Shown here: one piece after another, positions 19,023-28,680 of the stretch
How the letters are laid out: every line of letters begins with the position of its first letter
How positions within the stretch are numbered: the first letter of the stretch is position 1
DNA from: Listeria weihenstephanensis
Lineage (GTDB): Bacteria > Bacillota > Bacilli > Lactobacillales > Listeriaceae
Reading direction: 5' to 3'
Assembly: GCF_003534205.1 (NCBI RefSeq)
Contig: NZ_CP011102.1
Location: forward strand, 1,128,036 to 1,192,035
DNA: 64,000 bases
Program-made: the position numbers and the translations under genes
Notes under the pieces: model-generated
Told to the model about the DNA's origin: nothing
The model's input: the letters and a program-made list of their open reading frames with translations, nothing else
Database searches by the model: none

Positions 19023-19153
19023 TAAATGTTGGGGTAGAAAATAATCTACCTCCGCATTTTTTTGTTCTCATTTCAAGACAAAAAAATACACAGTAATATC
19101 AAAATCCTTTAAGATAAAAGTGACGAAACCCAATCCAAAGGAGCGATATTACC

Positions 19154-20350
19154 ATGCCAGACCATTTTATCATACAACTCATCGGTTTAGAAAATAAAAA
19201 CATCCAACTTCTTGATTATTCGATTGAAAATCATATCTGCCACATTCATATCCAACTAAAACGAAAAAAACATGCCTGCCCCTCTTGTAAAACACGGACA
19301 GATCGCATTAAAGACTATCGTACGCACACTTTCCAACATCTAAAAGTCGCAGAAAAACGTGTCTATGTGCACTATCGAAAACGCAGATATGCTTGTTCCT
19401 GCGGAAAATCATTTGATGAAAAAAATCAAGGACTTGTGGCACGCTATCAGCGTTTTTCGACATCTTGGCATCAAGCAGCCCTTTTCCATAGTATCTCTGC
19501 CCCCTCCTTTACCTATACTGCCAGAACGTTTGGAACCACCGCACCTAAAATTATGCGCCTATTCGACGCGCGTACAGAAGCCTTTTCCACGCCTCCCGTC
19601 GCTCTTCCTAAAGTCATCGCTATCGATGAGTTCAAGGGAGATACCGACAAAGGCAAATTCCAACTCATTATCGCTGACCCCATGACTCGTCGCCCCAAAA
19701 CCATTCAACGTTATTTAAGAGAACGCGGGCATCAGGTAGAGATGGTTATCATGGATTTGAGCTCGACCTTCAAAAACGCTGTGCAACAAGCTCTTGACAA
19801 ACCAGTTATTATTGCCGATTCTTTCCACTTCTCTCGCTACATCTATTGGGCGCTGAATAAAGTCCGCGTTCGTGTCCAACAGCGTTTTTCAGAAAAAGAT
19901 CGAAAACACGGGAAACGGATACAAAAACTCCTTTTCAAGCGATCTCATAAGCTGGATACAGCGCAAAAAAGCATCATTCGCCGTTACTTAAGCTTGCACC
20001 CTGATCTACAAACCGCCTACACCATCAAGGAAGCCTATCAGGCTTGGTTTGATGCCAATAAAGCACAAGAACGCCGCGACGTTCGTCAATCCTTACACGA
20101 TTTCTATCAACTCGTACAAGACAAACAGCTTCCAGAATTCATAAAAGCTATCGGTACTTTCCGACGCTGGGAAACAGAAATCATCAATGCCTTCATTTAC
20201 CCACATCTGTCCAATGGTTTCGTAGAAGGAATTAACAACCGAACCAAGGTCATCAAGCGTACTTCTTATGGCTATCAAAACTTTTCACGGTTCCGCGCCA
20301 AAATACTTGCCCAGCACTTTATCAAAAATTTTGACATTTCTGTAGGCTAA
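19154..20350 (+). CDS. ISL3-family transposase with a nine-residue internal deletion
   Basis: 398-aa transposase closely similar to the upstream copy, with an intact C terminus (LAQHFIKNFDISVG). It lacks nine residues present in copy one between DPMTRRP and KTIQRYL. The deletion is in frame, 27 nt, and lies between short direct repeats (CGTCGCCCC and CGTCGCGCC), as expected from replication slippage. The gap falls between the first and second catalytic acidic residues. All three acidic motifs and the zinc-binding cysteines are retained. Whether this protein is active is uncertain. Confidence 0.85.
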   Translation: MPDHFIIQLIGLENKNIQLLDYSIENHICHIHIQLKRKKHACPSCKTRTDRIKDYRTHTFQHLKVAEKRVYVHYRKRRYACSCGKSFDEKNQGLVARYQRFSTSWHQAALFHSISAPSFTYTARTFGTTAPKIMRLFDARTEAFSTPPVALPKVIAIDEFKGDTDKGKFQLIIADPMTRRPKTIQRYLRERGHQVEMVIMDLSSTFKNAVQQALDKPVIIADSFHFSRYIYWALNKVRVRVQQRFSEKDRKHGKRIQKLLFKRSHKLDTAQKSIIRRYLSLHPDLQTAYTIKEAYQAWFDANKAQERRDVRQSLHDFYQLVQDKQLPEFIKAIGTFRRWETEIINAFIYPHLSNGFVEGINNRTKVIKRTSYGYQNFSRFRAKILAQHFIKNFDISVG

Positions 20351-20353
20351 AAA

Positions 20354-20388
20354 GAGGTACAAGCCACTATTTCCCTAGCTTGTACCTC
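20354..20388 (+). terminator. IS-internal hairpin after the transposase
   Basis: Perfect 11-bp inverted repeat GAGGTACAAGC (20354-20364) / GCTTGTACCTC (20378-20388), just after the transposase stop and inside the element. The T run is poor, so it is a hairpin or weak terminator. Confidence 0.55.
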
Positions 20389-20423
20389 GATATTTCACCC
20401 CAACAATTGACAAAGAGCCAATA

Positions 20424-20461
20424 AAAAAAGCAATCTCAACATCGACATGCCAAAATTGCTT
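20424..20461 (-). terminator. Terminator of spxH
   Basis: On the minus strand AAGCAAT (20455-20461) pairs with ATTGCTT (20428-20434), followed by a T run ending at the IS boundary at 20420. The IS has inserted directly downstream of this terminator. Confidence 0.7.
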
Positions 20462-20474
20462 CTACTTATTTTAA

Positions 20475-21281
20475 TTAAGCTTCTTTATTGTATTTCCACA
20501 GTGCTTGACCGTCTTTAGAATCAACAAGCGTGACTTTTTGCTGCAATCGCCACTTCTTCATTTGCCGTTCTACTTGCTTTTCAGGCAAAGCGTACATATT
20601 TGCGATTTCTTTGGTTGTTGAAATCTGAACTTCTTCCATGTATTCTTCGAGTGTTGGTGTTTTCTTAGGTTCTGGAAAGTGATTTAACAATTCAGAAAGA
20701 ATATGAACGTAGACATCATAACGGTGTAGCCCACTAATTTTTAAGCCTTCATCTTCAATATTTCGATTGAAAAAGACAACAGTTGGGTTTTCTACAATTT
20801 CCATTTCGTGTGCTACTTTTTGATCGCCAATATAAGCTCGTTTTGCAAGGTTAGATTGGAGATCAGTTTTGAACTCAATCAGATCAAGACCTACTACGCG
20901 TGCGGTTTCATAGAGAATTTCCGCTTCCGAAATATCTTTGCCATCGATAAAGTGAGATTCTTGAAGTTTACGCAAGAAATCAATACCCTGTTTCTTCCCT
21001 TGGAGTTCCGCCGCTTTCACAGCTAAACAGGAAATGTACGACATATGCGCCATTTCGGGTTGAGGTATTGTGCATGCATTTCGCTTCTGTCTATTTATCA
21101 CCGTTTGCAGGTTGTTATGCAGAACATAGCGCAACTTAAAATAGCTGCCATATTCCATTTGCAACCGCCGAATTGTATGCTCCATATTCCAACAATCCGT
21201 ACAAGCCGGGTCAAAAAATAGATAAATCTCAATAGGCTTGCTATTACAGACCGATTGAAGATATAAATTTTGGTTTATCAT
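20475..21281 (-). CDS. spxH: ClpXP adaptor protein SpxH (YjbH)
   Basis: Thioredoxin-fold adaptor of 268 aa that binds Spx and delivers it to ClpXP, keeping the thiol-stress regulon low in unstressed cells. The N-terminal motif [18 protein letters not shown] has a CxxC, as in Listeria/Bacillus YjbH proteins. The C-terminal part ([20 protein letters not shown]) matches the family's winged tail. The ATG at 21281 is chosen because AGGTGA lies 6 nt upstream; a TTG at 21326 would add 15 residues without a ribosome site. The neighbours upstream (CYTH, TPR, RelQ, NadK) match the conserved YjbH neighbourhood in Listeria and Bacillus. Confidence 0.88.
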   Translation of the reverse strand: MINQNLYLQSVCNSKPIEIYLFFDPACTDCWNMEHTIRRLQMEYGSYFKLRYVLHNNLQTVINRQKRNACTIPQPEMAHMSYISCLAVKAAELQGKKQGIDFLRKLQESHFIDGKDISEAEILYETARVVGLDLIEFKTDLQSNLAKRAYIGDQKVAHEMEIVENPTVVFFNRNIEDEGLKISGLHRYDVYVHILSELLNHFPEPKKTPTLEEYMEEVQISTTKEIANMYALPEKQVERQMKKWRLQQKVTLVDSKDGQALWKYNKEA

Positions 21282-21562
21282 TGCTATCACCTGTTTTTCA
21301 GATTCTAATCTCTCTTGATTAGACAAAGAATATGCGAATGTATCTATTTTCTAAAGAAGTTGCGTATGCGCTCTGTCATGACATCATTCATACTACCATA
21401 ACTATATTTTAGCAGTCACAGGTTGAATTAACAAATGATTGCAATCAAAAAAACGAAACTTCTTTACCCAAATTTGACGGAACCGTAACATTTATTATAT
21501 AAGCGTGCTGTTTTATCAGAAAAAGATCGCGCTAACATCAAGTGATAGTAATGGATAGGCAA

Positions 21563-22138
21563 TTATTTATAAACAGCTTCATAAAAACGTAATATTTTGT
21601 TCATCGTTGGACGCTTTGGAATGTCTCTTTCTTCTAAAAACTGTTCAAAAATCACTTTTCCTTTATCAAAATCAGGAACTTCGTACTCTAATTCAAAATC
21701 ATGCGTATCGCTATAAAAACTTTTATCGAAAACGAGTAATCCATTTTTATAGTCTTTTTCAGCACGTGTTGTTGTCAAAGAGCCGAACATAATCAGGTCT
21801 TGATGGTCAACACCAAGCGTTTGCAGCAAATCACGAACCTGTCCAACGGGAATATTCGCACCATCTAAAATCGCTGTCACTTGTTCTTCTACTAAAATTT
21901 GTGTCGTTTCGAGTAGCCCCACTTGTTCTGGCGTCTTCAAAGTGAGTTCATAATATAGTTCACGTTTTCGGATGCGAAGTGCGGCGAGTTTATCCTTTAA
22001 TTGGAAATCTGCGGTATCCAAATAATAGTTTGTCTGTGTAAAAAAATCGTCCTCTTTCAAACGGAATTCTTCGATTAATGTCGTATATTCTTCTTCCGTT
22101 AGCATATTTTTAAATTCGATTTCTAAATCTTTACTCAT
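21563..22138 (-). CDS. CYTH-domain protein (YjbK-like)
   Basis: CYTH superfamily protein of 191 aa, a tunnel-fold phosphohydrolase acting on triphosphorylated substrates. The N-terminal ExExK motif is seen as EIEFK (residues 6-10). Charged strands follow, including LRIRKRELYYELTLKTP, and an acidic EYEVPDFDKGK near the C terminus. The Bacillus orthologue YjbK is adjacent to relQ as here, suggesting a role near (p)ppGpp or polyphosphate metabolism, but its substrate is not established. AAAGGAGCG precedes the ATG. It is followed on the same strand by spxH after about 280 bp, and preceded by the TPR gene 24 bp upstream. Confidence 0.85.
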   Translation of the reverse strand: MSKDLEIEFKNMLTEEEYTTLIEEFRLKEDDFFTQTNYYLDTADFQLKDKLAALRIRKRELYYELTLKTPEQVGLLETTQILVEEQVTAILDGANIPVGQVRDLLQTLGVDHQDLIMFGSLTTTRAEKDYKNGLLVFDKSFYSDTHDFELEYEVPDFDKGKVIFEQFLEERDIPKRPTMNKILRFYEAVYK

Positions 22139-22162
22139 GTTTGTACGCGCTCCTTTTATTTT

Positions 22163-22642
22163 TTAATCCCAAACGGCATCTAAATCTTCGGAGTAATTGA
22201 GAATAGCTTTTTTGTAGGCGATAATATTCGGGTCGTTTGATGTTTCACCAATAATCTTGATCGCAAGTTGCATCGCTTCCTTGTAGTTTCTATCATTGTA
22301 AAGCGCCATACTCGCAAAAACAGCAAGTGCTTGATTTTCTGGGAAGGCGGCAAGTGCTTTTTGGAACGTTTCGCCTGCTTTTTCGTAGTTCCCGATAGCG
22401 CGATAGGTACTACCAAGACCGATATAGGCATCCGCTAAATCTGTTTTTGGAAGGCCGAGTTCGAGCGCTTTTTCATAGTAAGGAATGGCGTCGTTCTCAA
22501 TACTCAAACCGTCGCAACTCCAGGCGGCATAATAGTTTAGGAGTGCGTTGTCGGGTTCTGATAGTAAAGCTTTTTCAGCGCTGTCTTTGGCATTTTGATA
22601 CTGTCCGCTTTCAAGTAAAGCAAGTATTTCTGGTGTTTTCAT
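22163..22642 (-). CDS. Tetratricopeptide repeat protein
   Basis: 159-aa cytoplasmic protein made of TPR helical hairpins. Consecutive 34-residue units can be seen, for example NALLNYYAAWSCDGLSIEND and ADAYIGLGSTYRAIGNYEKA, with conserved Tyr, Gly and Ala positions. TPR proteins serve as protein-protein scaffolds; no partner can be read from the sequence. GGAGGAGAACGAAG lies immediately before the ATG at 22642. It is in one transcription unit with the CYTH gene and is divergent from relQ, the layout seen in Listeria around the yjbH-relQ region. Confidence 0.85.
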   Translation of the reverse strand: MKTPEILALLESGQYQNAKDSAEKALLSEPDNALLNYYAAWSCDGLSIENDAIPYYEKALELGLPKTDLADAYIGLGSTYRAIGNYEKAGETFQKALAAFPENQALAVFASMALYNDRNYKEAMQLAIKIIGETSNDPNIIAYKKAILNYSEDLDAVWD

Positions 22643-22811
22643 CTTCGTTCTCCTCCTTGGATTGTGTATTCATTCATTTTAACACAAGTTGCCAGAATAA
22701 ATGAAATCAAAAAAGCCAGATGTTAATAGGAGAGAAAGGCGCGTAAATATGCTAAAATAGAAGGCGAGCAAGTTTATCACATAATGAAAATCGACATATG
22801 AGGTGAGTGTT

Positions 22812-23474
22812 TTGAATCATTGGGAAGATTTTTTAGCGCCATATAAACAAGCAGTGGAAGAACTGAAAATTAAATTAAAAGGGATGCGTTCACAATTCCA
22901 ACTGGCAAATAACCATTCGCCGATTGAGTTCGTGACAGGCCGCGTGAAGCCGGTTTCCAGTATTTTGGATAAGGCGAACAAGAAGGACATTCCGCTTGAT
23001 AGGTTAGTTGAGGAAATGCAAGATATCGCTGGACTTCGCATGATGTGCCAGTTTGTAGATGATATTAGCGTCGTTGTATCATTACTGCGCCAACGCAATG
23101 ATTTTCGAATTGTGGAAGAGCGCGATTATATTACCAATAAAAAACCAAGTGGTTACCGTTCCTACCATGTTGTGATTGAGTATCCTGTTGAGACGGTGCA
23201 GGGTGAGAAAAAAATCTTAGCCGAGATTCAAATCCGAACATTGGCGATGAATTTTTGGGCGACGATTGAACATTCACTCAATTATAAATATCAAGGCGAA
23301 TTTCCAGAGGATATCAATGTACGGCTAAAACGTGCTGCTGAAGCGGCTTTCCGGCTGGATGAAGAAATGAGCGAGATTCGTGAAGAAGTACAAGAAGCGC
23401 AAGTGTATTTCACAAAAAATAAAGAAGTGCCAAAAGACAAAAATGCGAGCCATCATACATTGCCAAAAAACTAG
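22812..23474 (+). CDS. relQ: Small alarmone synthetase RelQ
   Basis: (p)ppGpp synthetase of 220 aa that transfers pyrophosphate from ATP to GDP or GTP in the cytoplasm. It has a synthetase domain only, without the hydrolase, TGS or ACT domains of Rel. Recognisable motifs are VTGRVKPVSSILDK, DIAGLRMMCQFVDD, KPSGYRSYHVVIEYP and EIQIRTLAMNFWATIEH. The TTG at 22812 is preferred because AGGTGA lies 5 nt upstream and the protein then begins MNHWEDFLAPYKQ, typical for RelQ. A GTG at 22803 is the alternative. nadK follows 48 bp downstream, probably in one operon with the pseudouridine synthase. Confidence 0.9.
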   Translation: MNHWEDFLAPYKQAVEELKIKLKGMRSQFQLANNHSPIEFVTGRVKPVSSILDKANKKDIPLDRLVEEMQDIAGLRMMCQFVDDISVVVSLLRQRNDFRIVEERDYITNKKPSGYRSYHVVIEYPVETVQGEKKILAEIQIRTLAMNFWATIEHSLNYKYQGEFPEDINVRLKRAAEAAFRLDEEMSEIREEVQEAQVYFTKNKEVPKDKNASHHTLPKN

Positions 23475-23522
23475 CCTAGTATGTCAATCATTTGTTGCAC
23501 AGAAGATAGGGGAGAAGTATCA

Positions 23523-24314
23523 ATGAAGTATGCAGTCACTTCTAGAGGTGATGAAAAATCCGACTTATTACGACTCAAAATAATTGGTTATTTCGAGGAT
23601 TTTGATATGTCATATGATGAAGCTGAGCCTGAGATTGTCATTACAATTGGCGGAGACGGCACTTTGCTTGCCGCTTTTCACGAGTACCAACACCGTTTAG
23701 ACAAGGTTACTTTCGTCGGAATCCACACGGGTCATTTAGGATTTTACGCAGATTGGCGACCAGCAGAAGCCGAGAAACTAGTTTTTGCGATTGTTGAAGG
23801 GAAATACGATACAGCAGCCTATCCGCTTTTAAAAACGACGATTAAATATGGCGGTAATAAAGAGAAAATTTATTTAGCGCTAAACGAATCTACGGTCAAA
23901 AGTTCGGGTGGGCCGTTCGTTGTGGATGTGTCGATTAATGAATCCCACTTTGAGCGGTTTCGTGGGGATGGTCTCTGTATGTCAACGCCTTCTGGTACAA
24001 CGGCGTATAATAAAGCGCTTGGCGGTGCGTTGATGCATCCCTCGATTGAGGCGATGCAGTTGACGGAGATGGCATCGATTAATAATCGGGTGTATCGGAC
24101 GGTGGGTTCGCCGCTCATTTTGCCGAAACATCATTCTGTGACGTTAAAGCCAGTGAATGATAAGGATTTTCAAGTTTCGATGGATCATTTAAGTATTTTG
24201 CATCGGGATGTGCATGAAATCAGGTATGATGTGGCACAGCAGAAAGTGATGTTTGCGCGTTTTAGACCTTTTCCGTTTTGGAAAAGAGTTCATGATTCTT
24301 TCATTGAAGAATAG
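23523..24314 (+). CDS. nadK: NAD kinase
   Basis: Cytoplasmic ATP-dependent kinase of 263 aa making NADP from NAD. The catalytic GGDGT motif is in [18 protein letters not shown] (near residue 45), followed by the substrate-binding LNESTVKS and the Gly-rich [16 protein letters not shown]. The length fits the Firmicute NadK family. The ATG at 23523 has GGGGAG 9 nt upstream; an upstream GTG/ATG extension reading from 23481 lacks a site. It lies between relQ and the RluD-like gene, an order conserved in Bacillus (yjbM-yjbN-yjbO) and Listeria. Confidence 0.92.
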   Translation: MKYAVTSRGDEKSDLLRLKIIGYFEDFDMSYDEAEPEIVITIGGDGTLLAAFHEYQHRLDKVTFVGIHTGHLGFYADWRPAEAEKLVFAIVEGKYDTAAYPLLKTTIKYGGNKEKIYLALNESTVKSSGGPFVVDVSINESHFERFRGDGLCMSTPSGTTAYNKALGGALMHPSIEAMQLTEMASINNRVYRTVGSPLILPKHHSVTLKPVNDKDFQVSMDHLSILHRDVHEIRYDVAQQKVMFARFRPFPFWKRVHDSFIEE

Positions 24315-24408
24315 GTTATATGTGGAGTAAATCGGCGGCAGAATATAGAGTTTACCCAGTCGGTATTAAAACATAAGACATTAGAGCAGAAATTTGTGAG
24401 GTATAGGT

Positions 24409-25299
24409 ATGTATTTAGAATGGAATGTCGCGGTGGATGAGGAAAATTTGATGCTGCGTACTTTTTTACGAGGAAAATTTGTTTCGAAATTGTTGCTTAC
24501 TTCGGTGAAATTTTCGGAGGACGGTAAGATTGAGGTTAATGGGAAAGAGGAGAATGTGCTTTATCGTGTGAAAACGGGGGATCATGTTCGGATTACTTTT
24601 CCTAAGGAGCAGGAAAATGAGCGGTTGTTGGCGGAATATGGCGAACTGCCGATTGTATTTGAGGATGATTTTATTTTGGTGTTGGACAAGCCAGCGGGGA
24701 TGACGAGTATTCCGTCGCAGTACCATCCAAGCGGTTCGGTCGCGAACCATTTGAAGGGGCATTATTTGCGGAATAATATTGATTCGGCGATTCATATTGT
24801 GACGCGGCTCGATAAGGAAACGTCGGGCTTGATGCTGATCGCAAAGACGCGGTATGCGCACGGCCGGCTTAGTACGCTCCATCAGACTGGGTACGTGACG
24901 CGTAAGTATCAGGCGCTTGTGTCGGGAAATATGGGAATGCGCTCGGGTAGTATTATCGCGCCGATTGGGCGGAATCCGGATAGTTTAATTGAACGCGCGG
25001 TTGTAGCGGACGGGAAATATGCGAAAACGAATTATCAGGTTTTGGCGAGCTATCCGACATTTGACCATGTGAAAATTCAGTTGGAAACGGGGCGTACACA
25101 TCAAATTCGTGTTCATTTTGCGCATGTTGGCCATCCACTTATTGGGGACAGTATGTATGGCGGACCCACGGAATTACTTGGACGCCACGCACTGCATTCT
25201 TGTCATTTGGAGTTGATTCATCCTTTTACGGAGGAAAAAATGGCTTGGGATAGTGAACTGGCGGGGGATTTGGCAGAAATTTTAGATCAAAATAAATAA
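24409..25299 (+). CDS. RluA/RluD-family RNA pseudouridine synthase
   Basis: 296-aa enzyme that isomerises uridines in ribosomal or other RNA. An N-terminal S4-like region (MLRTFLRGKFVSKLL) precedes the catalytic domain. The active-site motif is HIVTRLDKETSGLMLIAK (catalytic Asp), followed by VTRKYQALVSG and the C-terminal GRTHQIRVHFAHVGHPLIGD. The family is clear; the exact RNA target (23S positions or tRNA) is not readable. It is the YjbO-type gene of the relQ-nadK cluster. A TGTGAGGTATAGGT sequence precedes the ATG. Confidence 0.9.
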   Translation: MYLEWNVAVDEENLMLRTFLRGKFVSKLLLTSVKFSEDGKIEVNGKEENVLYRVKTGDHVRITFPKEQENERLLAEYGELPIVFEDDFILVLDKPAGMTSIPSQYHPSGSVANHLKGHYLRNNIDSAIHIVTRLDKETSGLMLIAKTRYAHGRLSTLHQTGYVTRKYQALVSGNMGMRSGSIIAPIGRNPDSLIERAVVADGKYAKTNYQVLASYPTFDHVKIQLETGRTHQIRVHFAHVGHPLIGDSMYGGPTELLGRHALHSCHLELIHPFTEEKMAWDSELAGDLAEILDQNK

Positions 25300-25372
25300 T
25301 AACGGTTTTAAAATAAGAAATATTCGTGTAAAATGAGAATTAGCGTGTAATTTGAAAGGGGAAATAAAACAG

Positions 25373-26161
25373 ATGAATTTATCAGTAGAGGGAAAAAACT
25401 ATGTCGTGATGGGCGTAGCGAATAAAAGAAGTATTGCATGGGCAATTGCTCGTTCGCTAAATGAAGCTGGGGCGAATCTGATTTTTACATATGCAGATGA
25501 ACGTTCGAAGCGCAGTATTGACGAACTTGTGGGCTCGTTGAATGAGAATAACCAAAATCCGCTTGTTATCGAGTGTGACGTGAATAATGAAGAGGCGATT
25601 GTCACTGCTTTTGAAACGATTAAAGCGAAAGTCGGCAAAATCGCTGGAATCGCACATTGTATCGCATTTGCGAACAAGGACTTTTTGGCGGGCGATTATT
25701 TGGAAGTGAATCGTGAAAGCTTCTTGCAAGCACATGAAGTTAGCGCGTATTCGTTCACAGCGATTGCACGTACGGCGAAGCATTTAGAAATGTTAACGGA
25801 TGATGCTAGCCTTGTCACATTGACATACCTTGGCGGCGAACGCGTCGTGAAAAATTACAATATCATGGGTGTTGCTAAAGCGGCACTGGACGCAAGCGTG
25901 AAATACATGGCGATGGATTTAGGGAAGCACGGCGTTCGTGTCAACGCGATTTCGGCTGGCCCAATCCGCACCGTTTCTGCACGTGGCGTAGGAAGCTTCA
26001 GTGAGTCGCTTGCTGTTGTGGAAGAAAAAGCACCATTAAAACGCGCGACACAAGCCGAAGAAGTTGGCGACGCAGCACTATTCTTATTTAGTGGTTTATC
26101 TCGCGGCGTAACTGGCGAAATGATTCATGTGGATAGTGGCTATCACATTATCGGATTCTAA
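25373..26161 (+). CDS. fabI: Enoyl-[acyl-carrier-protein] reductase FabI
   Basis: NADH/NADPH-dependent reductase of 262 aa that completes each round of type II fatty acid elongation. It is an atypical short-chain dehydrogenase: cofactor loop GVANKRSIAWAIARSL at residues 13-28, and catalytic Tyr-x6-Lys in NYNIMGVAKAALDASVKYMA. The NAISAGPIRTVSARG segment is typical of FabI. The ATG at 25373 follows GAAAGGGGAAA. No FapR-like operator was seen upstream. A family B repeat begins 22 bp after the stop instead of a conventional terminator. Confidence 0.93.
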   Translation: MNLSVEGKNYVVMGVANKRSIAWAIARSLNEAGANLIFTYADERSKRSIDELVGSLNENNQNPLVIECDVNNEEAIVTAFETIKAKVGKIAGIAHCIAFANKDFLAGDYLEVNRESFLQAHEVSAYSFTAIARTAKHLEMLTDDASLVTLTYLGGERVVKNYNIMGVAKAALDASVKYMAMDLGKHGVRVNAISAGPIRTVSARGVGSFSESLAVVEEKAPLKRATQAEEVGDAALFLFSGLSRGVTGEMIHVDSGYHIIGF

Positions 26162-26182
26162 AAACGAATAGAGCATAAGCTA

Positions 26183-26412
26183 GATAAATCGGCGGCAAGC
26201 GCTCGCATTCAGGGGATTTGGCGGACTTCCGGTTCTGCTGCACAAGAGCAGTTTCGCTTAACTTCTCACATGGTCGGGGATACAACTCCCTCCCTGTTTT
26301 CAGTCATCATGTACAGTCGTACACTCCGCTTCCAGCTTCCACCAAATCCCCTGAATACAAACGCTTTCGCTCGGTTTGTGTAAAGCAGAATGCAGTTCTT
26401 ACCCAAATAAAT
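26183..26412. repeat. Family B intergenic palindromic repeat, copy B1
   Basis: About 230 bp between fabI and the clpE terminator. The arms at 26186-26224 and 26339-26377 are inverted copies matching at about 30 of 39 positions, with a perfect ATTCAGGGGATTTGG block. The interior contains GGTTCTGCTGCAC, CAGTTTCGCTTAACTTCTC and GGGGATACAACTCCCTCCCT, all found again in copy B2 at 62.0 kb. Short reading frames inside both copies are by-products of the repeat. Confidence 0.85.
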
Positions 26413-26459
26413 TGGAATCGTGTTATTAATTGTTTTCTATTTTAAGAAACGTCAACAGA

Positions 26460-26495
26460 AAAAAGCGCCCTGAAAAAAATTTCAAGGCGCTTTTT
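26460..26495 (-). terminator. Terminator of clpE
   Basis: AAAAAGCGCC (26460-26469) and GGCGCTTTTT (26486-26495) pair perfectly, extended inside by TGAAA/TTTCA across one mismatch. T residues follow on the minus strand. Confidence 0.88.
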
Positions 26496-26496
26496 G

Positions 26497-28650
26497 TTAT
26501 GCTTTGGCTTGGACAGAAATAGTGTCATTTTCTAGAACGGCAATGAGCGTTTTTGCTTCTGGCCGTTCAATCATGAAGTCGGCAATCGCATCTTCTAACT
26601 GCGTTTGAATCGTTCTGCGTAATGGTCTTGCTCCAAAATTAGGATCATAACCGATATCGGCAAGTTTTTCCTTCACGGCTGTTTCTACTGTTAAATTGAT
26701 TTCTTGAGGTGCTAGCATTTCGTTCAAATCTGCAAGCATCAAGTCAACGATAACAAGAAGATGTTCTTTATCTAGGCTTTGGAACGAAACGATCGCGTCC
26801 AAACGGTTTAAAAACTCAGGTTTGAAGAAATCGCCGAGTTTATCGAGGATTTCGGACTCTTTTTTCACGGCTTCGGCAGCTGTTGTCGCGAATCCGACTG
26901 ATGCTTCGGACAATGTTGCGCCAGCGTTACTCGTCATAATAATTACGGTATCTTTGAAGCTCACCGTACGACCTTGACTATCAGTTAGACGGCCATCCTC
27001 TAAAATTTGCAGGAACATGTGCTGCACATCTGGGTGCGCTTTTTCCATTTCATCGAGCAAAATAATGCTGTACGGATTACGACGCACTTTTTCAGTTAAT
27101 TGGCCTGCTTCTTCATGTCCAACGTAACCAGGAGGGGAACCGATTAGTTTGGAAACGCTGTGTTTTTCCATGTATTCACTCATATCTAGACGAATCATCG
27201 CGTCCTCAGAACCGAACATTTCAGCAGCAAGTGTCCGACCAAGTTCTGTTTTACCAACACCGGTTGGGCCAACGAATAGGAAGGAACCGATGGGACGGTC
27301 TTTTTGTTTCAAACCAACACGGCTACGGCGAATCGCTTTGGCAACTTTAGTCACAGCCTCTTCTTGACCGATGACTTTGGCTTTTAGATTTGCTTCTAAG
27401 TTTTTCATTTTAGATTGTTCGTCAGCTTGCAAACGACCGACTGGGATACCTGTTTTTTCTTCGATCATGCCTTGGATATCTGCTGCATGAATCGTTGGTT
27501 TCTCAGAAGGACTACCATCTGTTTTGAGTGCTTTTAATTTTGTGATTTCATCTCGAACCGAAGCAGCTTCCTCATAATTTTCATTGCGAAGCGCGGTATC
27601 TTTTTGTTCTTCAAGTTTGATAATGCGTTCATTGATTGTATTTGGATCGACGTGTTCTAACGTTAAATTGTATTTCGAACCGATTTCGTCCATCAAATCA
27701 ATCGCTTTATCTGGCAAATGACGATCTTGAATGTAGCGATCGCTCAGTTTCACTGCTGCTTCCATCGCATCATCCGCATAATGAACGTGATGGAAGTCCT
27801 CATATTTTGGCTGTAAACCTTTTAAAATAGTGAGCGTTTCATCAATGGTTGGCTCATCGACAATCACCGGTTGGAAACGACGTTCAAGCGCCGCATCTTT
27901 CTCGATTTTGCGATATTCTTTTAATGTTGTCGCACCGATCATTTGAAGTTCGCCACGAGCCAGCGCCGGTTTTAGAATATTTCCAGCATCCATGGAACCT
28001 TCCGCAGAGCCAGCACCAACGATTGTATGCACTTCATCGATAAATAAAATCGTATTTTCATCGGCTTGCAGTTCTGTAATAAGCTGTTTCATACGTTCTT
28101 CAAATTGACCACGAATTCCTGTGTTAGAAACGAGAGCAGCAACGTCGAGCAAAATAACTTCTTTGTTTTGTAGTTTTGCAGGAACTTTTCCAGCGACGAT
28201 CGCATTTGCTAATCCTTCGACAACCGCTGTTTTACCAACACCTGGTTCACCGATAAGAACAGGATTATTTTTATTCCGACGATTTAAAATTTCGATCACG
28301 CGCTGAATTTCTTCGTCACGACCGATAACTGGATCGAGTTTGTCGTTACGAGCCATGGCAGTCAGATTTGTACCATATTCATCTAGCAAACCACCACGTC
28401 CACCACCAGCTGTCTGTGTTTTAACAGCGGATCTTTTTTCTGGTTGCGCGCTTGGTTGTTGTCCACCAGCGATACTTGCGAAGAAATCATCCATTGGTGG
28501 GTAGAAACCGTTTTGTGCACGACTTCCACCTGATGATGCTCTTAGTTGGGCATAACAATCCGCGCAAAGTGGCATCTCCATTTTCTGACCATTCATGTTC
28601 ATATATAGTTGAATTGTAGCTTCATTTTGATTGCAATTTTGACATTTCAT
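26497..28650 (-). CDS. clpE: ATP-dependent Clp protease ATP-binding subunit ClpE
   Basis: HSP100 unfoldase of 717 aa that feeds proteins to ClpP under stress. An N-terminal zinc finger (CQNCNQ and CADCY) marks ClpE rather than ClpC. Two AAA modules follow: Walker A GEPGVGKT (about residue 130) and GPTGVGKTE (about 460), with Walker [10 protein letters not shown]. Between them is a UVR coiled coil ([16 protein letters not shown]). The ATG at 28650 has GGGAGG 8 nt upstream and gives the family's normal N terminus, MKCQNC; reading from 28755 would translate the promoter. Regulated by CtsR, judging by two operator sites in the promoter. Confidence 0.95.
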   Translation of the reverse strand: MKCQNCNQNEATIQLYMNMNGQKMEMPLCADCYAQLRASSGGSRAQNGFYPPMDDFFASIAGGQQPSAQPEKRSAVKTQTAGGGRGGLLDEYGTNLTAMARNDKLDPVIGRDEEIQRVIEILNRRNKNNPVLIGEPGVGKTAVVEGLANAIVAGKVPAKLQNKEVILLDVAALVSNTGIRGQFEERMKQLITELQADENTILFIDEVHTIVGAGSAEGSMDAGNILKPALARGELQMIGATTLKEYRKIEKDAALERRFQPVIVDEPTIDETLTILKGLQPKYEDFHHVHYADDAMEAAVKLSDRYIQDRHLPDKAIDLMDEIGSKYNLTLEHVDPNTINERIIKLEEQKDTALRNENYEEAASVRDEITKLKALKTDGSPSEKPTIHAADIQGMIEEKTGIPVGRLQADEQSKMKNLEANLKAKVIGQEEAVTKVAKAIRRSRVGLKQKDRPIGSFLFVGPTGVGKTELGRTLAAEMFGSEDAMIRLDMSEYMEKHSVSKLIGSPPGYVGHEEAGQLTEKVRRNPYSIILLDEMEKAHPDVQHMFLQILEDGRLTDSQGRTVSFKDTVIIMTSNAGATLSEASVGFATTAAEAVKKESEILDKLGDFFKPEFLNRLDAIVSFQSLDKEHLLVIVDLMLADLNEMLAPQEINLTVETAVKEKLADIGYDPNFGARPLRRTIQTQLEDAIADFMIERPEAKTLIAVLENDTISVQAKA

Positions 28651-28680
28651 AATATAACCTCCCATAATTTTGAGATCAGG

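Larger units (their letters stand above)
19013..20419 (+). mobile_element. ISL3-family insertion sequence, second copy with both ends
   Basis: 1,407-bp element. Left end GGTTCTATAATAAATGTTGG and right end, on the reverse strand, GGCTCTTTGTCAATTGTTGG share the GGYTCT start and the TGTTGGGGT block. The 8 bp before it (AAAATACT) and after it (AATAAAAA) do not match, so no target duplication flanks this copy. The right end abuts the spxH terminator. Comparing the outer flanks of the composite (GAGAAAAA at 17683 and AATAAAAA at 20420) gives 6 of 8 matches. Confidence 0.85.

Noticed and set aside
21327-21562. Possible sigma-B promoter upstream of spxH (GTTA then GGGTAA, minus strand)
   Set aside because: The match is partial and such words arise easily in AT-rich sequence; nothing else supports it.
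26218-26445. Reading frame in repeat B1, similar in part to one in B2 (62197-62415)
   Set aside because: The shared residues (KSPEYKRFRS) come only from the conserved DNA repeat; the frames start differently, and neither has a ribosome site.
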